A stretch of DNA of 64,000 nt from Flavobacterium lacisediminis (GTDB lineage: Bacteria > Bacteroidota > Bacteroidia > Flavobacteriales > Flavobacteriaceae): assembly GCF_025909975.1 (NCBI RefSeq), contig NZ_JAPCIO010000004.1, positions 186,001 through 250,000 on the forward strand. Direction: 5' to 3'. A model generated the notes under the pieces. That model saw only the letters and a list, made by a program, of their open reading frames with translations. It was not told the origin of the DNA and searched no databases. The number at the start of each line of letters is the position of its first letter. Position 1 is the stretch's first letter. This document shows, one piece after another, positions 44,130-53,047 of this stretch. The position numbers and the translations under genes are program-made.

Positions 44130-45086
44130 ATGAAAGTAACTGAACATATACAAAACGCCAACGGAAAACCTTTGTTCTCCTTCGAAATTTTACCGCCTTT
44201 AAAAGGACAAAATATTCAATCTATTTTTGATAGCATTGATCCATTGATGGAATTCAATCCGCCCTTTATTGATGTAACCTATCATCGTGAGGAATATGAA
44301 TTCAAAGAATTAGCAAACGGCTTACTTCAGAAAAAAGTGGTTAAAAAACGTCCGGGAACGGTTGGAATTTGTGCCGGAATTCAGAATAAATATCAAGTAG
44401 ATGCTATTCCACATATTTTATGTGGTGGTTTTACCAAAGAAGATACGGAGAACTTGTTAATTGATCTGGATTTCTTAGGTATTGACAATGTAGTGGCGCT
44501 TCGTGGTGATGCCGTAAAAAGTGAAATTTACTTCAAACCTGAAAAAGAAGGTCATGCCTATGCTTCCGAATTGGTAACACAAATCAGTAATTTGAATAAA
44601 GGAATTTATTTGGATGAAGATTTACAAAATTCTACAAAAACTGATTTTTGCATCGGAGTTGCAGGTTATCCAGAAAAACACATGGAAGCACCAAGTTTAG
44701 ATAGCGATATCCATTTCGTAAAACAAAAAATTAAAAACGGCGCCGATTATATCATTACCCAAATGTTTTTTGATAATAAAAAGTTCTTTGATTTTGTCGC
44801 TAAATGCAGAGCAGCTGGAATAACGGTCCCAATTATTCCGGGATTAAAACCTATCGCCACAAAAAAACAATTGAATTTAATTCCACATCGTTTTAGTTTA
44901 GAATTGCCTGATGATTTAATTATGGAAGTGGTGAAGGCAAAAGATAACGATGCTGTAAAACAGATTGGTATAGAATGGTGTACCCAACAAAGTAAAGAAT
45001 TAATCGCTGCAGGAATTCCAGTTTTGCATTATTATTCTATGGGAAAAGCGGAGAATGTTAAGGCTATTGCAAAAGAAATTTTTTAA
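44130..45086 (+). CDS. metF: 5,10-methylenetetrahydrofolate reductase
   Basis: FAD enzyme giving 5-methyl-THF, the methyl donor for MetH. 318 residues. Motifs: FSFEILPP near residue 16, DVTYHREE, NVVALRGDAVKS and QMFFDNKKFFDFV. Its start follows the metH stop by one base, so it is cotranscribed and probably under the same SAM riboswitch. Confidence 0.95.
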   Translation: MKVTEHIQNANGKPLFSFEILPPLKGQNIQSIFDSIDPLMEFNPPFIDVTYHREEYEFKELANGLLQKKVVKKRPGTVGICAGIQNKYQVDAIPHILCGGFTKEDTENLLIDLDFLGIDNVVALRGDAVKSEIYFKPEKEGHAYASELVTQISNLNKGIYLDEDLQNSTKTDFCIGVAGYPEKHMEAPSLDSDIHFVKQKIKNGADYIITQMFFDNKKFFDFVAKCRAAGITVPIIPGLKPIATKKQLNLIPHRFSLELPDDLIMEVVKAKDNDAVKQIGIEWCTQQSKELIAAGIPVLHYYSMGKAENVKAIAKEIF

Positions 45087-45343
45087 AATCAGTTAAATCT
45101 TATAAATGTTTTGATTGAAATAGAAATTAATAAAAATGTAATTTTTATGAAATCTGAGTTTTTTCAGTTAAAATGAGTTGATTCTTTGTTTTTTTGTTTA
45201 TTTATCGTTCTTATTTTTAATATATTTTTATAAATAATGTTAAAATATTAAATCAAATATTAATATTTTAAATATTTATTGCGAATTAAATTTGTGAGTG
45301 TTGTTTTTTTGTTGTAATTTCATAGAAATAAATCTCAGTTATT
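45087..45343 (+). other. AT-rich intergenic region with a possible promoter
   Basis: 257 bases, mostly A/T. TAAATTTG at 45287-45294 matches TAnnTTTG, about 50 bases before the TPR gene. No terminator after metF and no ORF were found. Confidence 0.4.
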
Positions 45344-45733
45344 ATGAAGAAAATAGTACTTACTTTCGTAGTTTTATTCGTGGCTCAATTGGGCTTTTCG
45401 GGTGAGTTGGACTCTATCTTAAATAAAGCTAGAGTATTAACAGAGAAAAAGAATTATTCTGAGGCAATTAGAGAGTATGAAAATTACATTAAATTGTCAA
45501 AAGGTGAAAATTTAAAAGACGTTTATATAGAAGTAGCCAATTGTTATTTCTATCAAAATAAAAAGGAAACTGCTGTAAATTACATAAAAGATGCCATTTC
45601 AAAGTATGGCTTTACAGAAGAGGATTTTATTTACAGTTCTATTTTGGATGAAAAATTGTCATCGTACGCGCTTTCTGTAGTTTATGACGATTATTTCAAG
45701 TTAAGAAAAAAGTATTTGGCAACATTGAATTAG
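45344..45733 (+). CDS. Small exported TPR-like protein
   Basis: 129 residues; signal peptide ends LGFSGE. The rest is helical with repeated patterns YSEAIREYENYIKLS and VANCYFYQNKKETAVNYIKDAI, consistent with two tetratricopeptide-like units. Likely a periplasmic binding or scaffold protein; partner unknown. Stands alone between metF and gldA with its own terminator. Confidence 0.65.
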   Translation: MKKIVLTFVVLFVAQLGFSGELDSILNKARVLTEKKNYSEAIREYENYIKLSKGENLKDVYIEVANCYFYQNKKETAVNYIKDAISKYGFTEEDFIYSSILDEKLSSYALSVVYDDYFKLRKKYLATLN

Positions 45734-45756
45734 TTTATTTTAGCCAAAGCTTTTTG

Positions 45757-45795
45757 AAATCTCCTTACAGGTTTATTTGTAAGGAGATTTTTTTA
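45757..45795. terminator. Bidirectional terminator between TPR gene and gldA
   Basis: AAATCTCCTTACA and TGTAAGGAGATTT pair over 13 positions around an eight-base loop, with T runs on both strands, between convergent genes. Confidence 0.88.
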
Positions 45796-46698
45796 TTTCT
45801 TCTTAGCTGTTTTCTCTCTGAAAATTTGCTCCAAGTTTTTGCTTTTCAATACAATTTGTAGCGTTCTCAAATTATTGGCTTGAGCAAAATCAAATAACGC
45901 TGGTCGCATATCTGTTGATGTAGTAAAAGTAAGTTCCCAAACTAAATCATGTGTATTTTTTGCCGATTTTAAATTTGGTAAAGCCACAAAATCAGATTCA
46001 GAAACTTTTTTATCAAATTCTACTTCGATAATTTGTTCTGCTTCTTCGGCAACTAAATTGTTTAGTTTTTTATCCGTAACTATTTTTCCTTTATCGATAA
46101 TGATAATTCTATCGCAAATAGCTTCTACTTCTTGCATAATATGTGTTGATAGAAAAACCGTTTTGTCTTTTCCAATGTTTTTAATCAAATCACGAATTTC
46201 AACCAACTGATTTGGATCTAAACCTGTTGTGGGTTCATCTAAAATCATAACATCAGGATTATGTAATAAAGCCGTTGCTAATCCTACACGTTGACGATAG
46301 CCTTTAGAAAGTTCGCCAATTTTCTTATGACTTTCAGGTGTTAATCCTGTCAAAGCAATTACTTCATCAATTCTCGATTTGGCAACTTTATGTAAATCGG
46401 CATTAAAAGCTAAATATTCTCTCACATATAAATCCAAATACAACGGATTATGTTCTGGTAAATACCCAACCGACTTCTGCACTTCTTTTTGAGCTGAAGT
46501 TACATCATGTTCGTTTACAATAGCTGCTCCGCTATCGGCTGTTAAATAAGTAGTTAAAATTTTCATCAAGGTTGATTTTCCGGCACCATTTGGACCTAAA
46601 AAACCTACGATTTCTCCTTTTTTTACGGAAAAACTAATATTGTCTAACGCTTTTTGGTCTCCGTAATTTTTTGAAATATTTTGAACTTCTATCGACAT
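45793..46698 (-). CDS. gldA: Gliding-motility ABC transporter ATP-binding protein GldA
   Basis: 301 residues. Walker A GPNGAGKST near residue 36, signature LSKGYRQRVGLA, Walker B MILDEPTTGLD, and a switch His in STHIMQEV. Sequence type and length match flavobacterial GldA, an ATPase needed with GldF and GldG for gliding in F. johnsoniae. The permease genes are not adjacent, as is usual. Its presence supports the family assignment of the organism. Confidence 0.9.
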   Translation of the reverse strand: MSIEVQNISKNYGDQKALDNISFSVKKGEIVGFLGPNGAGKSTLMKILTTYLTADSGAAIVNEHDVTSAQKEVQKSVGYLPEHNPLYLDLYVREYLAFNADLHKVAKSRIDEVIALTGLTPESHKKIGELSKGYRQRVGLATALLHNPDVMILDEPTTGLDPNQLVEIRDLIKNIGKDKTVFLSTHIMQEVEAICDRIIIIDKGKIVTDKKLNNLVAEEAEQIIEVEFDKKVSESDFVALPNLKSAKNTHDLVWELTFTTSTDMRPALFDFAQANNLRTLQIVLKSKNLEQIFREKTAKKK

Positions 46699-46714
46699 AT
46701 GATGTAAATTTTAG

Positions 46715-46743
46715 CAAAAGTAACTTTTTTTAAAAGAACTCAA
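46715..46743 (-). promoter_or_regulatory. gldA promoter
   Basis: On the minus strand TTG and TACTTTTG are 18 bp apart, 16 bases before the gldA start codon. Confidence 0.6.
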
Positions 46744-46813
46744 ATTTATTTAAAAAAGTATTTCGTTTTCATTTTTTTTATTACTTTAGCAGAATCAAAT
46801 AACAAAGAGCACA

Positions 46814-46897
46814 ATGCTTAACAATAGTACATTTTTCTTTAACAATTCTTTTTATTTCTTCTGGAGACAGTTAAGGGGTTGTTGTGCTATTATATAA
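46814..46897 (+). CDS. pheL: Phe-rich leader peptide of pheA
   Basis: 27-residue ORF beginning MLNNSTFFFNNSFYFFW: six Phe, one Tyr and one Trp in residues 7-17, then RQLRGCCAII. Placed before a terminator and pheA. Codons 21-23 overlap GGGGTTGT (46875-46882), which can pair with ACAATCCC (46924-46931) in the terminator's 5' arm. A ribosome waiting for Phe-tRNA at codons 7-16 would favour this antiterminator. The name pheL is by analogy with E. coli; no homology is claimed. Confidence 0.85.
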   Translation: MLNNSTFFFNNSFYFFWRQLRGCCAII

Positions 46898-46923
46898 ATC
46901 AAAGAAATTTATTTTATAAACAT

Positions 46924-46953
46924 ACAATCCCGATGCAAATCGGGATTTTTTTT
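46924..46953 (+). terminator. Attenuator terminator before pheA
   Basis: AATCCCGAT (46926-46934) and ATCGGGATT (46939-46947) form nine pairs closed by a GCAA tetraloop, then a T run. 13 bases before pheA. Confidence 0.9.
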
Positions 46954-46966
46954 TTGCTCATATATT

Positions 46967-47794
46967 ATGGAAATTAAAGTCGCAATTCAGGGAATTCAAG
47001 GGTCGTTTCATCACCAAGTAGCACATCGTTATTTTGGTGAAGCAATTGGTTTGGATGAATGTGTTACATTTAGAGATGTAGCTAATAGTTTAAAAAATAA
47101 CCAGTCAGACAAAGCTATTATGGCGATTGAAAACTCAATTGCGGGAGCCATTTTGCCTAATTATGCCTTAATCGATTCATACGATTTACACATTATAGGA
47201 GAGCATTTTTTAGACATACACATGAATTTGATGGTGTTTCCTGGGCAAACTATTGAAGAAATTCAAGAAGTGCATTCGCATCCAATTGCTTTGTTGCAAT
47301 GTGCTAATTTTTTTAGTCAATATCCGCATATAAAGTTGGTTGAAAGTTCAGACACTGCAATTGCGGCAAAACGAATTCAGGAAAATCAATTAAAAGGAAT
47401 CGGTGCTCTTGGCGGACCAGTTGCGGCTGAAATTTATAATTTGGAAATCATTGCAAATGGAATTCACACCGTAAAAAGTAATAAAACACGTTTTGTAGTT
47501 TTAAAAGCATCCAACAAAGAAATTCCGAAAGATCTCATCAATAAAGCTTCAGTAAAATTTGAGTTGGATGATACGCCGGGTTCATTGGCAACGGTTTTAA
47601 ATGTGATGAATAATTGCAAATTGAATCTAACGAAAATTCAATCACTTCCTATAATTGAAACGCCTTTTACTTATGCCTTTTTTGTGGACGTGGTTTTTGA
47701 AAAATACAAACATTTTGAAAAGGCAAAAAAAGTAATGGAAATCATGACAACGCATTTCAAGGTTTTGGGCGAATATGAAAAGAGTAAACAATAA
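46967..47794 (+). CDS. pheA: Prephenate dehydratase
   Basis: Converts prephenate to phenylpyruvate in phenylalanine synthesis. 275 residues: periplasmic-binding-like catalytic halves (IQGSFHHQVAHRYF, AIENSIAG, NKTRFVVL with the catalytic Thr) and a C-terminal ACT domain (about 190-270, ELDDTPGSLATVLNVM and ESLP-like QSLPI) for Phe feedback. Stand-alone, not fused to chorismate mutase, which is on the next gene. Controlled by the Phe leader. Confidence 0.95.
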   Translation: MEIKVAIQGIQGSFHHQVAHRYFGEAIGLDECVTFRDVANSLKNNQSDKAIMAIENSIAGAILPNYALIDSYDLHIIGEHFLDIHMNLMVFPGQTIEEIQEVHSHPIALLQCANFFSQYPHIKLVESSDTAIAAKRIQENQLKGIGALGGPVAAEIYNLEIIANGIHTVKSNKTRFVVLKASNKEIPKDLINKASVKFELDDTPGSLATVLNVMNNCKLNLTKIQSLPIIETPFTYAFFVDVVFEKYKHFEKAKKVMEIMTTHFKVLGEYEKSKQ

Positions 47795-47836
47795 TAAATT
47801 AAGAATAAATAGTAATTTTACAGTGAATTAAGGATT

Positions 47837-48919
47837 ATGGAAAATAAAAAAGAATTACGCACTTGGTTAGATGATTTTCAATTAAATCATCCACTTGTAA
47901 TTGCAGGACCTTGTAGTACAGAAACCGAAGAACAAGTTTTAAAAATAGCACACGAATTAAAGAATTCTGATGTTTCGATTTTCCGAGCGGGAATTTGGAA
48001 ACCTCGCACACGTCCGGGTGGATTTGAAGGTGTGGGAGAAATCGGATTGAAATGGATGCAAAAGGCCAAAGCTGAAACTGGTTTATTAATGGCAACAGAA
48101 GTCGCAACGGCTGCTCACGTCAAATTAGCATTGGAGCACGATATTGATGTATTATGGATTGGCGCCAGAACCACTGTAAATCCATTTGCCGTTCAAGAAA
48201 TTGCAGATGCTTTGCAAGGAACTGATAAAATCGTGTTATTAAAAAATCCAGTAAATCCTGATTTATCTTTATGGATTGGTGGTTTAGAGCGATTATATAA
48301 TGCGAATATCAAGAAATTAGGTGTAATTCATAGAGGATTTTCTACTTACGAAAAAACAAAATACCGCAATAATCCCGAATGGCAAATAGCGATTGATTTA
48401 CAAAATCGTTTTCCTGATTTACCGTTAATTTGTGATCCTTCGCACATTACAGGAAAGCGCGATATGATTCAAGAAGTGTCGCAACAAGCCTTAGATTTGA
48501 ATTACGACGGATTAATTATTGAAACTCATATTGATCCAGACAATGCTTGGAGTGATGCAGCCCAACAAGTAACACCAGAAACATTAAAGCAAATGTTCAT
48601 TAATTTACGCGTTAGAAAAGTGTCAGATGATGAAAGCGAATACAACCAAAAAATGGCAAAATTGCGTATGCAAATTGATGAATTTGATGGAAAACTATTA
48701 GAGATTTTGGGTAACCGAATGAAAGTAGCCGATAAAATAGGTTTGCTTAAAAAGGAAAAAAATGTAGCTATTTTACAAAACCAACGTTGGAATGAAATTT
48801 TAGGCAAAATGATTTTAGAAGGTGAAGAAAAAGGATTGAGTAACGAATTTGTAATGCATTTGTTTAAGGCGATACACCAGGAAAGTATTAGTCATCAAGA
48901 AAAAGTGATTAATAAGTAA
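47837..48919 (+). CDS. Bifunctional DAHP synthase / chorismate mutase
   Basis: Catalyses the first step of the shikimate pathway and the chorismate-to-prephenate step. 360 residues: a type I-beta-like DAHP synthase (GPCSTETEEQ, FRAGIWKPRTRPGGF, DPSHITGKRD) and a C-terminal AroQ-type mutase (about 270-355, MQIDEFDGKLLEILGNRMKVADKIG). Fusion with mutase at the C-terminus is typical of Bacteroidetes and makes the enzyme prephenate-sensitive in related species. 42 bases after pheA, so under the same attenuator. Confidence 0.93.
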   Translation: MENKKELRTWLDDFQLNHPLVIAGPCSTETEEQVLKIAHELKNSDVSIFRAGIWKPRTRPGGFEGVGEIGLKWMQKAKAETGLLMATEVATAAHVKLALEHDIDVLWIGARTTVNPFAVQEIADALQGTDKIVLLKNPVNPDLSLWIGGLERLYNANIKKLGVIHRGFSTYEKTKYRNNPEWQIAIDLQNRFPDLPLICDPSHITGKRDMIQEVSQQALDLNYDGLIIETHIDPDNAWSDAAQQVTPETLKQMFINLRVRKVSDDESEYNQKMAKLRMQIDEFDGKLLEILGNRMKVADKIGLLKKEKNVAILQNQRWNEILGKMILEGEEKGLSNEFVMHLFKAIHQESISHQEKVINK

Positions 48920-48983
48920 ATTTTTACTGAAAATATTCTTACATTTTTTGTAATATCGCGCCACAAATCTTTAATACTAAATA

Positions 48984-50639
48984 ATGAAAAAAATTAATCT
49001 GTTTTTATTTGCCTTTGTTCTTGGGATTCAATTTTTAGTTGCTCAAAACAAAATTGATAAAGTGTCTTTAACTTATGGAGAAGAGTTAGCTGATGACAAA
49101 CAAAAAATCGTTAAAATCGTTGGAGAGTCTAATAACAAAATCTTTGCTTTAGCTATAAAAGGGAAAGATGATTATTTTATAAAAATATTTGAATCGGGTT
49201 CAATGAAACTTGTTTCGTCTAACCCAATTGTAATACCTCAGATTAGCGATAAAGAAGTTGATTTTGAAGAAATTTTTCTTTTGAATGATAACTTGTATGT
49301 AATTGGTAGTGTATATAACAAAAAAGATAAAATTTTTAATTTAGTAGCTACACAAGTTTCAGATAAAGGTGTTTTAAGTAAATCTCCTGTAGTCTTATTT
49401 GATGCTGAAGTTGCAAAAAAATCAAGCAGAGGTGATTTTTATTTTAAATTATCTCCAGATGAAGGTGCTTTGTTAGTTATGCATACTTCATTATTTTCAA
49501 AAGAAGATGCTGTTAAATATGAAGTAAAATTGTTTGATGACAAAATGGGAACTTTGTTCTCAAATGCTGAAAAAGTTAAGTTTGATGACAGTAAGAAAGA
49601 TTATGAATTTACAATTTCTGATTTTGAAGTTAATTTTCAAGATGATGTTTTTTTAGTTGTTAATGAAAGTTATAGAGATTCAAAAAAGAAAGAACAAATT
49701 GAAAAATTTGAAATCCACGCTTTTAAAAGAAATAATGGATACAAAAAAGAAATCGTGAATATTGATATCAAAGGAAAAGAGATAATCAATTGTAAAATGA
49801 TTTCTACAAATAAAAACACTTTAAAAATTGTTGGTTTTTATTCTAGTGTAAGAGAAAACGGAAAAGCAAATAAAGAACTTAAAGGAGTTTACAATGCTAC
49901 AATAGATTTAAGTACTAATTCTTCTAATGCGGTTAAGTTTAACGAGTTTGATTATGCAACAAAAGTTAAGCTTTTGGGTGAAAGAAGAGCGAAAAAAGGA
50001 AAAGACGTTAAACCTTATTATAATATTACAACTATCATTGAAAAAAATGATGGTGGTTTAATTGTTTTGTCTGAATTACAATTTGTTTATGTAGGTCAAA
50101 GTTCAGGTATAGGTCCACTAGCAGCAACACCTGTAACTTATACTAAAAACGAAATTATCATTACAAGTTTAAAAGCTGATGGTACATTTGAATGGGGTAA
50201 TGTTTTACCAAAAGAACAGTCTGCAACTGTAACTACATTGTCAATTGGATTTGGAATGGCAGGAGGTAATGGTAGTTTTGCTGTTGGCGGATCAATTCAA
50301 ATTCCTTTAACTCAATTAGGTAAAGGTCCTGAGTATTTAGGTGCAATTCCAATTTACAAAAACGGAGTACTTAATTTACTATTTAATGACAATGTTAAAA
50401 ATAAAGGGATTACCAATATAGACGATATTAGATCGTTAGGTAATTATAACAATGCAGTTCCGGCTTTATTTATCTTCGACTCAAATGGAAATATGACACG
50501 AAAAGATCCTGAAGAAGTTATTAAAAATGAATTAGTATTACGCCCTGGTGTTTACTATAGAAAATCAGATAAAGAGTTTATCGTTTATTCTTCAAGAAAA
50601 AGTAAAGATAAGTTAGGAAGAATGATTTTAGAAGATTAA
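48984..50639 (+). CDS. Exported protein of unknown function
   Basis: 551 residues, no family recognised. Signal peptide ends FLVAQN. The mature protein is rich in Lys/Asp and short strands (FALAIKGKDDYFIKIF, NNLYVIGSVYNKKDKIFN-like segments) and ends RKSKDKLGRMILED, with no T9SS tail. A Gly-rich stretch IGFGMAGGNGSFAVGG sits near residue 425. The pattern of repeated short strands may be a beta-propeller. Own terminator downstream. Confidence 0.65.
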   Translation: MKKINLFLFAFVLGIQFLVAQNKIDKVSLTYGEELADDKQKIVKIVGESNNKIFALAIKGKDDYFIKIFESGSMKLVSSNPIVIPQISDKEVDFEEIFLLNDNLYVIGSVYNKKDKIFNLVATQVSDKGVLSKSPVVLFDAEVAKKSSRGDFYFKLSPDEGALLVMHTSLFSKEDAVKYEVKLFDDKMGTLFSNAEKVKFDDSKKDYEFTISDFEVNFQDDVFLVVNESYRDSKKKEQIEKFEIHAFKRNNGYKKEIVNIDIKGKEIINCKMISTNKNTLKIVGFYSSVRENGKANKELKGVYNATIDLSTNSSNAVKFNEFDYATKVKLLGERRAKKGKDVKPYYNITTIIEKNDGGLIVLSELQFVYVGQSSGIGPLAATPVTYTKNEIIITSLKADGTFEWGNVLPKEQSATVTTLSIGFGMAGGNGSFAVGGSIQIPLTQLGKGPEYLGAIPIYKNGVLNLLFNDNVKNKGITNIDDIRSLGNYNNAVPALFIFDSNGNMTRKDPEEVIKNELVLRPGVYYRKSDKEFIVYSSRKSKDKLGRMILED

Positions 50640-50647
50640 AAATCTAA

Positions 50648-50674
50648 AAGGCTGCTATAAAGTAGCCTTTTTTA
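50648..50674 (+). terminator. Terminator after the exported unknown
   Basis: AAGGCTGCT pairs with AGTAGCCTT (one G-U) around ATAA, then a T run. Confidence 0.8.
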
Positions 50675-50699
50675 TTGCCTAAATTTTGAATAGAAAAAC

Positions 50700-50707
50700 T
50701 ATCTTTG
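50700..50707 (+). promoter_or_regulatory. rsgA promoter -7 element
   Basis: TATCTTTG matches TAnnTTTG; 45 bases before the rsgA start. The spacing to an upstream TTG (22 bp) is not ideal. The stretch 50708-50752 breaks into heptamer-like units (TTGAATT, AAACTTC, TAATTTC, TAACTTT). Confidence 0.4.
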
Positions 50708-50752
50708 CAATATATAACGAAGTTGAATTAAACTTCTAATTTCTAACTTTGA

Positions 50753-51730
50753 ATGACAGGAATCGTTTATAAATCTACCGGAAGTTGGTACACCATTAAA
50801 ACTGAAAATGGTGACTTTTTGGAATGCCGTATAAAAGGTAAATTTAGAATGAAAGGCATCAAAAGTACCAATCCTATTGCCGTTGGCGATATCGTAGATT
50901 ATGATATTGAAAATACTACAGATGAAACGACAGGAGTAATTACGGCAATCCACGACAGAAAAAATTACATTGTTAGAAAATCAGTAAACTTATCGCATCA
51001 AATGCATATTATTGCTTCTAATATTGATGTCGTTTTTTTATTGGTAACCATCAATAATCCACCAACTACAACCAGTTTTATTGACCGATTTTTAGTTACA
51101 GCAGAAGCCTACGGAATCGAAGCTGTCATCGTTTTTAATAAAATTGATACGTTTGATGACCCAACATTAGACGAACAATTATATTTACAACATGTTTATT
51201 CTTCAATCGGTTACAAATGTTTACGGGTTTCTGCAAAAGATGGAAAAGGAATTGACGAACTAAAAGCGTTAATGAAAGACAGGGTTTCTATGTTTTCAGG
51301 ACATTCTGGCGTCGGAAAATCTACTTTGGTAAATACTTTAGAACCAGGTTTGAATTTAAAAACCAAACAAATTTCGGAATCACACGCACAAGGAAAACAT
51401 ACCACAACGTTTGCTGAAATGTTTGATTTATCTTTTGGAGCGCAAATTATCGATACGCCAGGGATTCGTGGTTTTGGAATTGTTGACATGGAAAAACAAG
51501 AAATAGGAGATTATTTTCCGGAATTTTTTGCTTTGAAAGATCAATGTAAATTCAATAACTGTTTACATAAAGACGAACCACATTGCGCTATTAAAAAAGC
51601 GTTAGAAAACGATGAAATTTCATGGTCGCGTTATAAAAGTTATACCCAAATTTTAGAGGGTGACGAAGAGCAATATCGTGCGGATATTTATGATGCTGAA
51701 AGAAGAGCAAGCGACGAAACGAGAAAGTAA
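50753..51730 (+). CDS. rsgA: Ribosome small-subunit GTPase RsgA
   Basis: Late 30S maturation GTPase. 325 residues: N-terminal OB fold, a circularly permuted GTPase domain in order NKID (G4), SA-K (G5), GHSGVGKSTLVN (G1), HTTTFAEM (G2) and DTPGIRGFG (G3), then a zinc-binding C-x4-C-x-H-x5-C (CKFNNCLHKDEPHC). The permuted order is decisive for the family. First of a packed run of housekeeping genes. Confidence 0.96.
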   Translation: MTGIVYKSTGSWYTIKTENGDFLECRIKGKFRMKGIKSTNPIAVGDIVDYDIENTTDETTGVITAIHDRKNYIVRKSVNLSHQMHIIASNIDVVFLLVTINNPPTTTSFIDRFLVTAEAYGIEAVIVFNKIDTFDDPTLDEQLYLQHVYSSIGYKCLRVSAKDGKGIDELKALMKDRVSMFSGHSGVGKSTLVNTLEPGLNLKTKQISESHAQGKHTTTFAEMFDLSFGAQIIDTPGIRGFGIVDMEKQEIGDYFPEFFALKDQCKFNNCLHKDEPHCAIKKALENDEISWSRYKSYTQILEGDEEQYRADIYDAERRASDETRK

Positions 51731-51754
51731 AAAATAAAAAGAATCAAGTAAGAA

Positions 51755-52207
51755 GTGAAAGCAGTAATTCAACGAGTTTCCGAATCTTCAGTTACTATTA
51801 ACAGCGAAATTGTTGCTCAAATTCAACAAGGCTTATTAGTTTTAGTTGGGATTGAAGACTCCGATAATCAAGAAGATATCGTTTGGTTAACTTCTAAAAT
51901 AGCCAATTTAAGAATTTTTGAAGACGAAAGCGAAGTAATGAATTTGTCGTTAAAAGATATTGATGGTGAAATGATTGTTGTCAGTCAGTTCACATTACAT
52001 GCTCTTACCAAAAAAGGAAATCGACCAAGTTACATCAAAGCATCAAAACCAGAAATTGCAATTCCGCTTTACGAATCTTTCGTACAACAAATGGAAATAG
52101 AATTAGGTAAAAAAATACAAACCGGACAATTTGGAGCCGATATGAAAGTTGGTTTGGTTAATGATGGGCCAGTAACTATTATAATTGATACGAAAAATAA
52201 AGAATAA
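51755..52207 (+). CDS. dtd: D-aminoacyl-tRNA deacylase
   Basis: Removes D-amino acids from tRNA. 150 residues with the two catalytic motifs SQFTLHA and NDGPVTI (Gly-Pro cis motif). Starts at GTG 51755 (VKAVIQRVSESSV), the conserved N-terminus; no ATG fits. Confidence 0.95.
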   Translation: MKAVIQRVSESSVTINSEIVAQIQQGLLVLVGIEDSDNQEDIVWLTSKIANLRIFEDESEVMNLSLKDIDGEMIVVSQFTLHALTKKGNRPSYIKASKPEIAIPLYESFVQQMEIELGKKIQTGQFGADMKVGLVNDGPVTIIIDTKNKE

Positions 52208-52217
52208 TAAATCAAGT

Positions 52218-52391
52218 ATGGATTATAAAAAATTTTTGTTAGAATTTCTTTTCAATGGATTGATTGCGACTTCATTGTCCTTCTTTTTCATTTACCATGA
52301 CTGGAATAAATCGCTTATTTTTGGTTTAGGTTTCGGATTGTTAATGGCAGTTTTTTATAGGTTTATCTTGCCAAGATTTAAAAAGAAATAA
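52218..52391 (+). CDS. Small two-helix membrane protein, unknown
   Basis: 57 residues from the ATG at 52218; the in-frame extension upstream overlaps dtd and is not used. Two hydrophobic helices (about 8-27 and 32-50) with a basic end RFKKK. Tucked between dtd and the MazG-like gene with one base to the next start, so probably translated as part of the operon. Confidence 0.6.
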   Translation: MDYKKFLLEFLFNGLIATSLSFFFIYHDWNKSLIFGLGFGLLMAVFYRFILPRFKKK

Positions 52392-52392
52392 T

Positions 52393-52719
52393 ATGGATTT
52401 AAAAAATGCACAGCTCGACGTTGATAATTGGATTAAAGAACATGGAGTTCGTTATTTCAATGAATTAACAAATATGGCTCAGCTAACAGAAGAAGTAGGT
52501 GAAGTAGCTCGAATTATTGCACGTCGTTATGGCGAACAATCAGAAAAAGAAAGTGATAAAAACAAAGACCTTGGCGAAGAATTGGCTGATGTAGTTTTTG
52601 TGGTTTTATGTTTGGCTAATCAAACTGGTGTAGATTTACAAGCTGCTTTTGATAAAAAAATGGATTTAAAAACTAAGCGAGATCACGACCGTCATCACAA
52701 CAACGATAAATTGAAATAA
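52393..52719 (+). CDS. MazG-like nucleotide pyrophosphohydrolase
   Basis: 108 residues. Single MazG-type helical domain with metal ligands in LTEEVGEVARIIARRYGE (ExxE) and LGEELADVVFVVLCLA (ExxD). Likely hydrolyses a nucleoside triphosphate, possibly non-canonical; substrate unknown. Length matches one-domain family members. Confidence 0.88.
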   Translation: MDLKNAQLDVDNWIKEHGVRYFNELTNMAQLTEEVGEVARIIARRYGEQSEKESDKNKDLGEELADVVFVVLCLANQTGVDLQAAFDKKMDLKTKRDHDRHHNNDKLK

Positions 52720-52720
52720 A

Positions 52721-53047
52721 TTGAACTGGATTTTACTCATAATCGCTGGTTTATTCGAAGTAGGTTTTGCTACTTGCCTTGGAAAAGCAAAAGAATCGAC
52801 AGGAAACATTTCCCTTTTTTGGTACGGAGGTTTTTTGGTTTGTCTTTCAATCAGTATGATTTTGTTAGTAAAAGCAACCAAAGAATTACCTATCGGAACC
52901 GCTTATGCCGTTTGGACAGGTATTGGAGCTGTGGGTAGTGTTTTAATAGGAATCATCGTTTTTAAAGAACCCGCTACGTTTTGGCGTGTGTTTTTCATGA
53001 CTACATTAATTTTATCAATTGTTGGATTAAAAATAGTTACCAAATAA
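52721..53047 (+). CDS. SMR family efflux protein (SugE/Gdx-like)
   Basis: 108 residues, four transmembrane helices. The essential membrane Glu is in IIAGLFEVGFATCL near residue 13, and LPIGTAYAVWTGIGAVGSVL is of SugE/Gdx rather than EmrE style, suggesting guanidinium or similar small cation export. Starts at TTG 52721, three bases after the previous stop codon begins. Overlaps aroA by one base (TAATG). Confidence 0.85.
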   Translation: MNWILLIIAGLFEVGFATCLGKAKESTGNISLFWYGGFLVCLSISMILLVKATKELPIGTAYAVWTGIGAVGSVLIGIIVFKEPATFWRVFFMTTLILSIVGLKIVTK

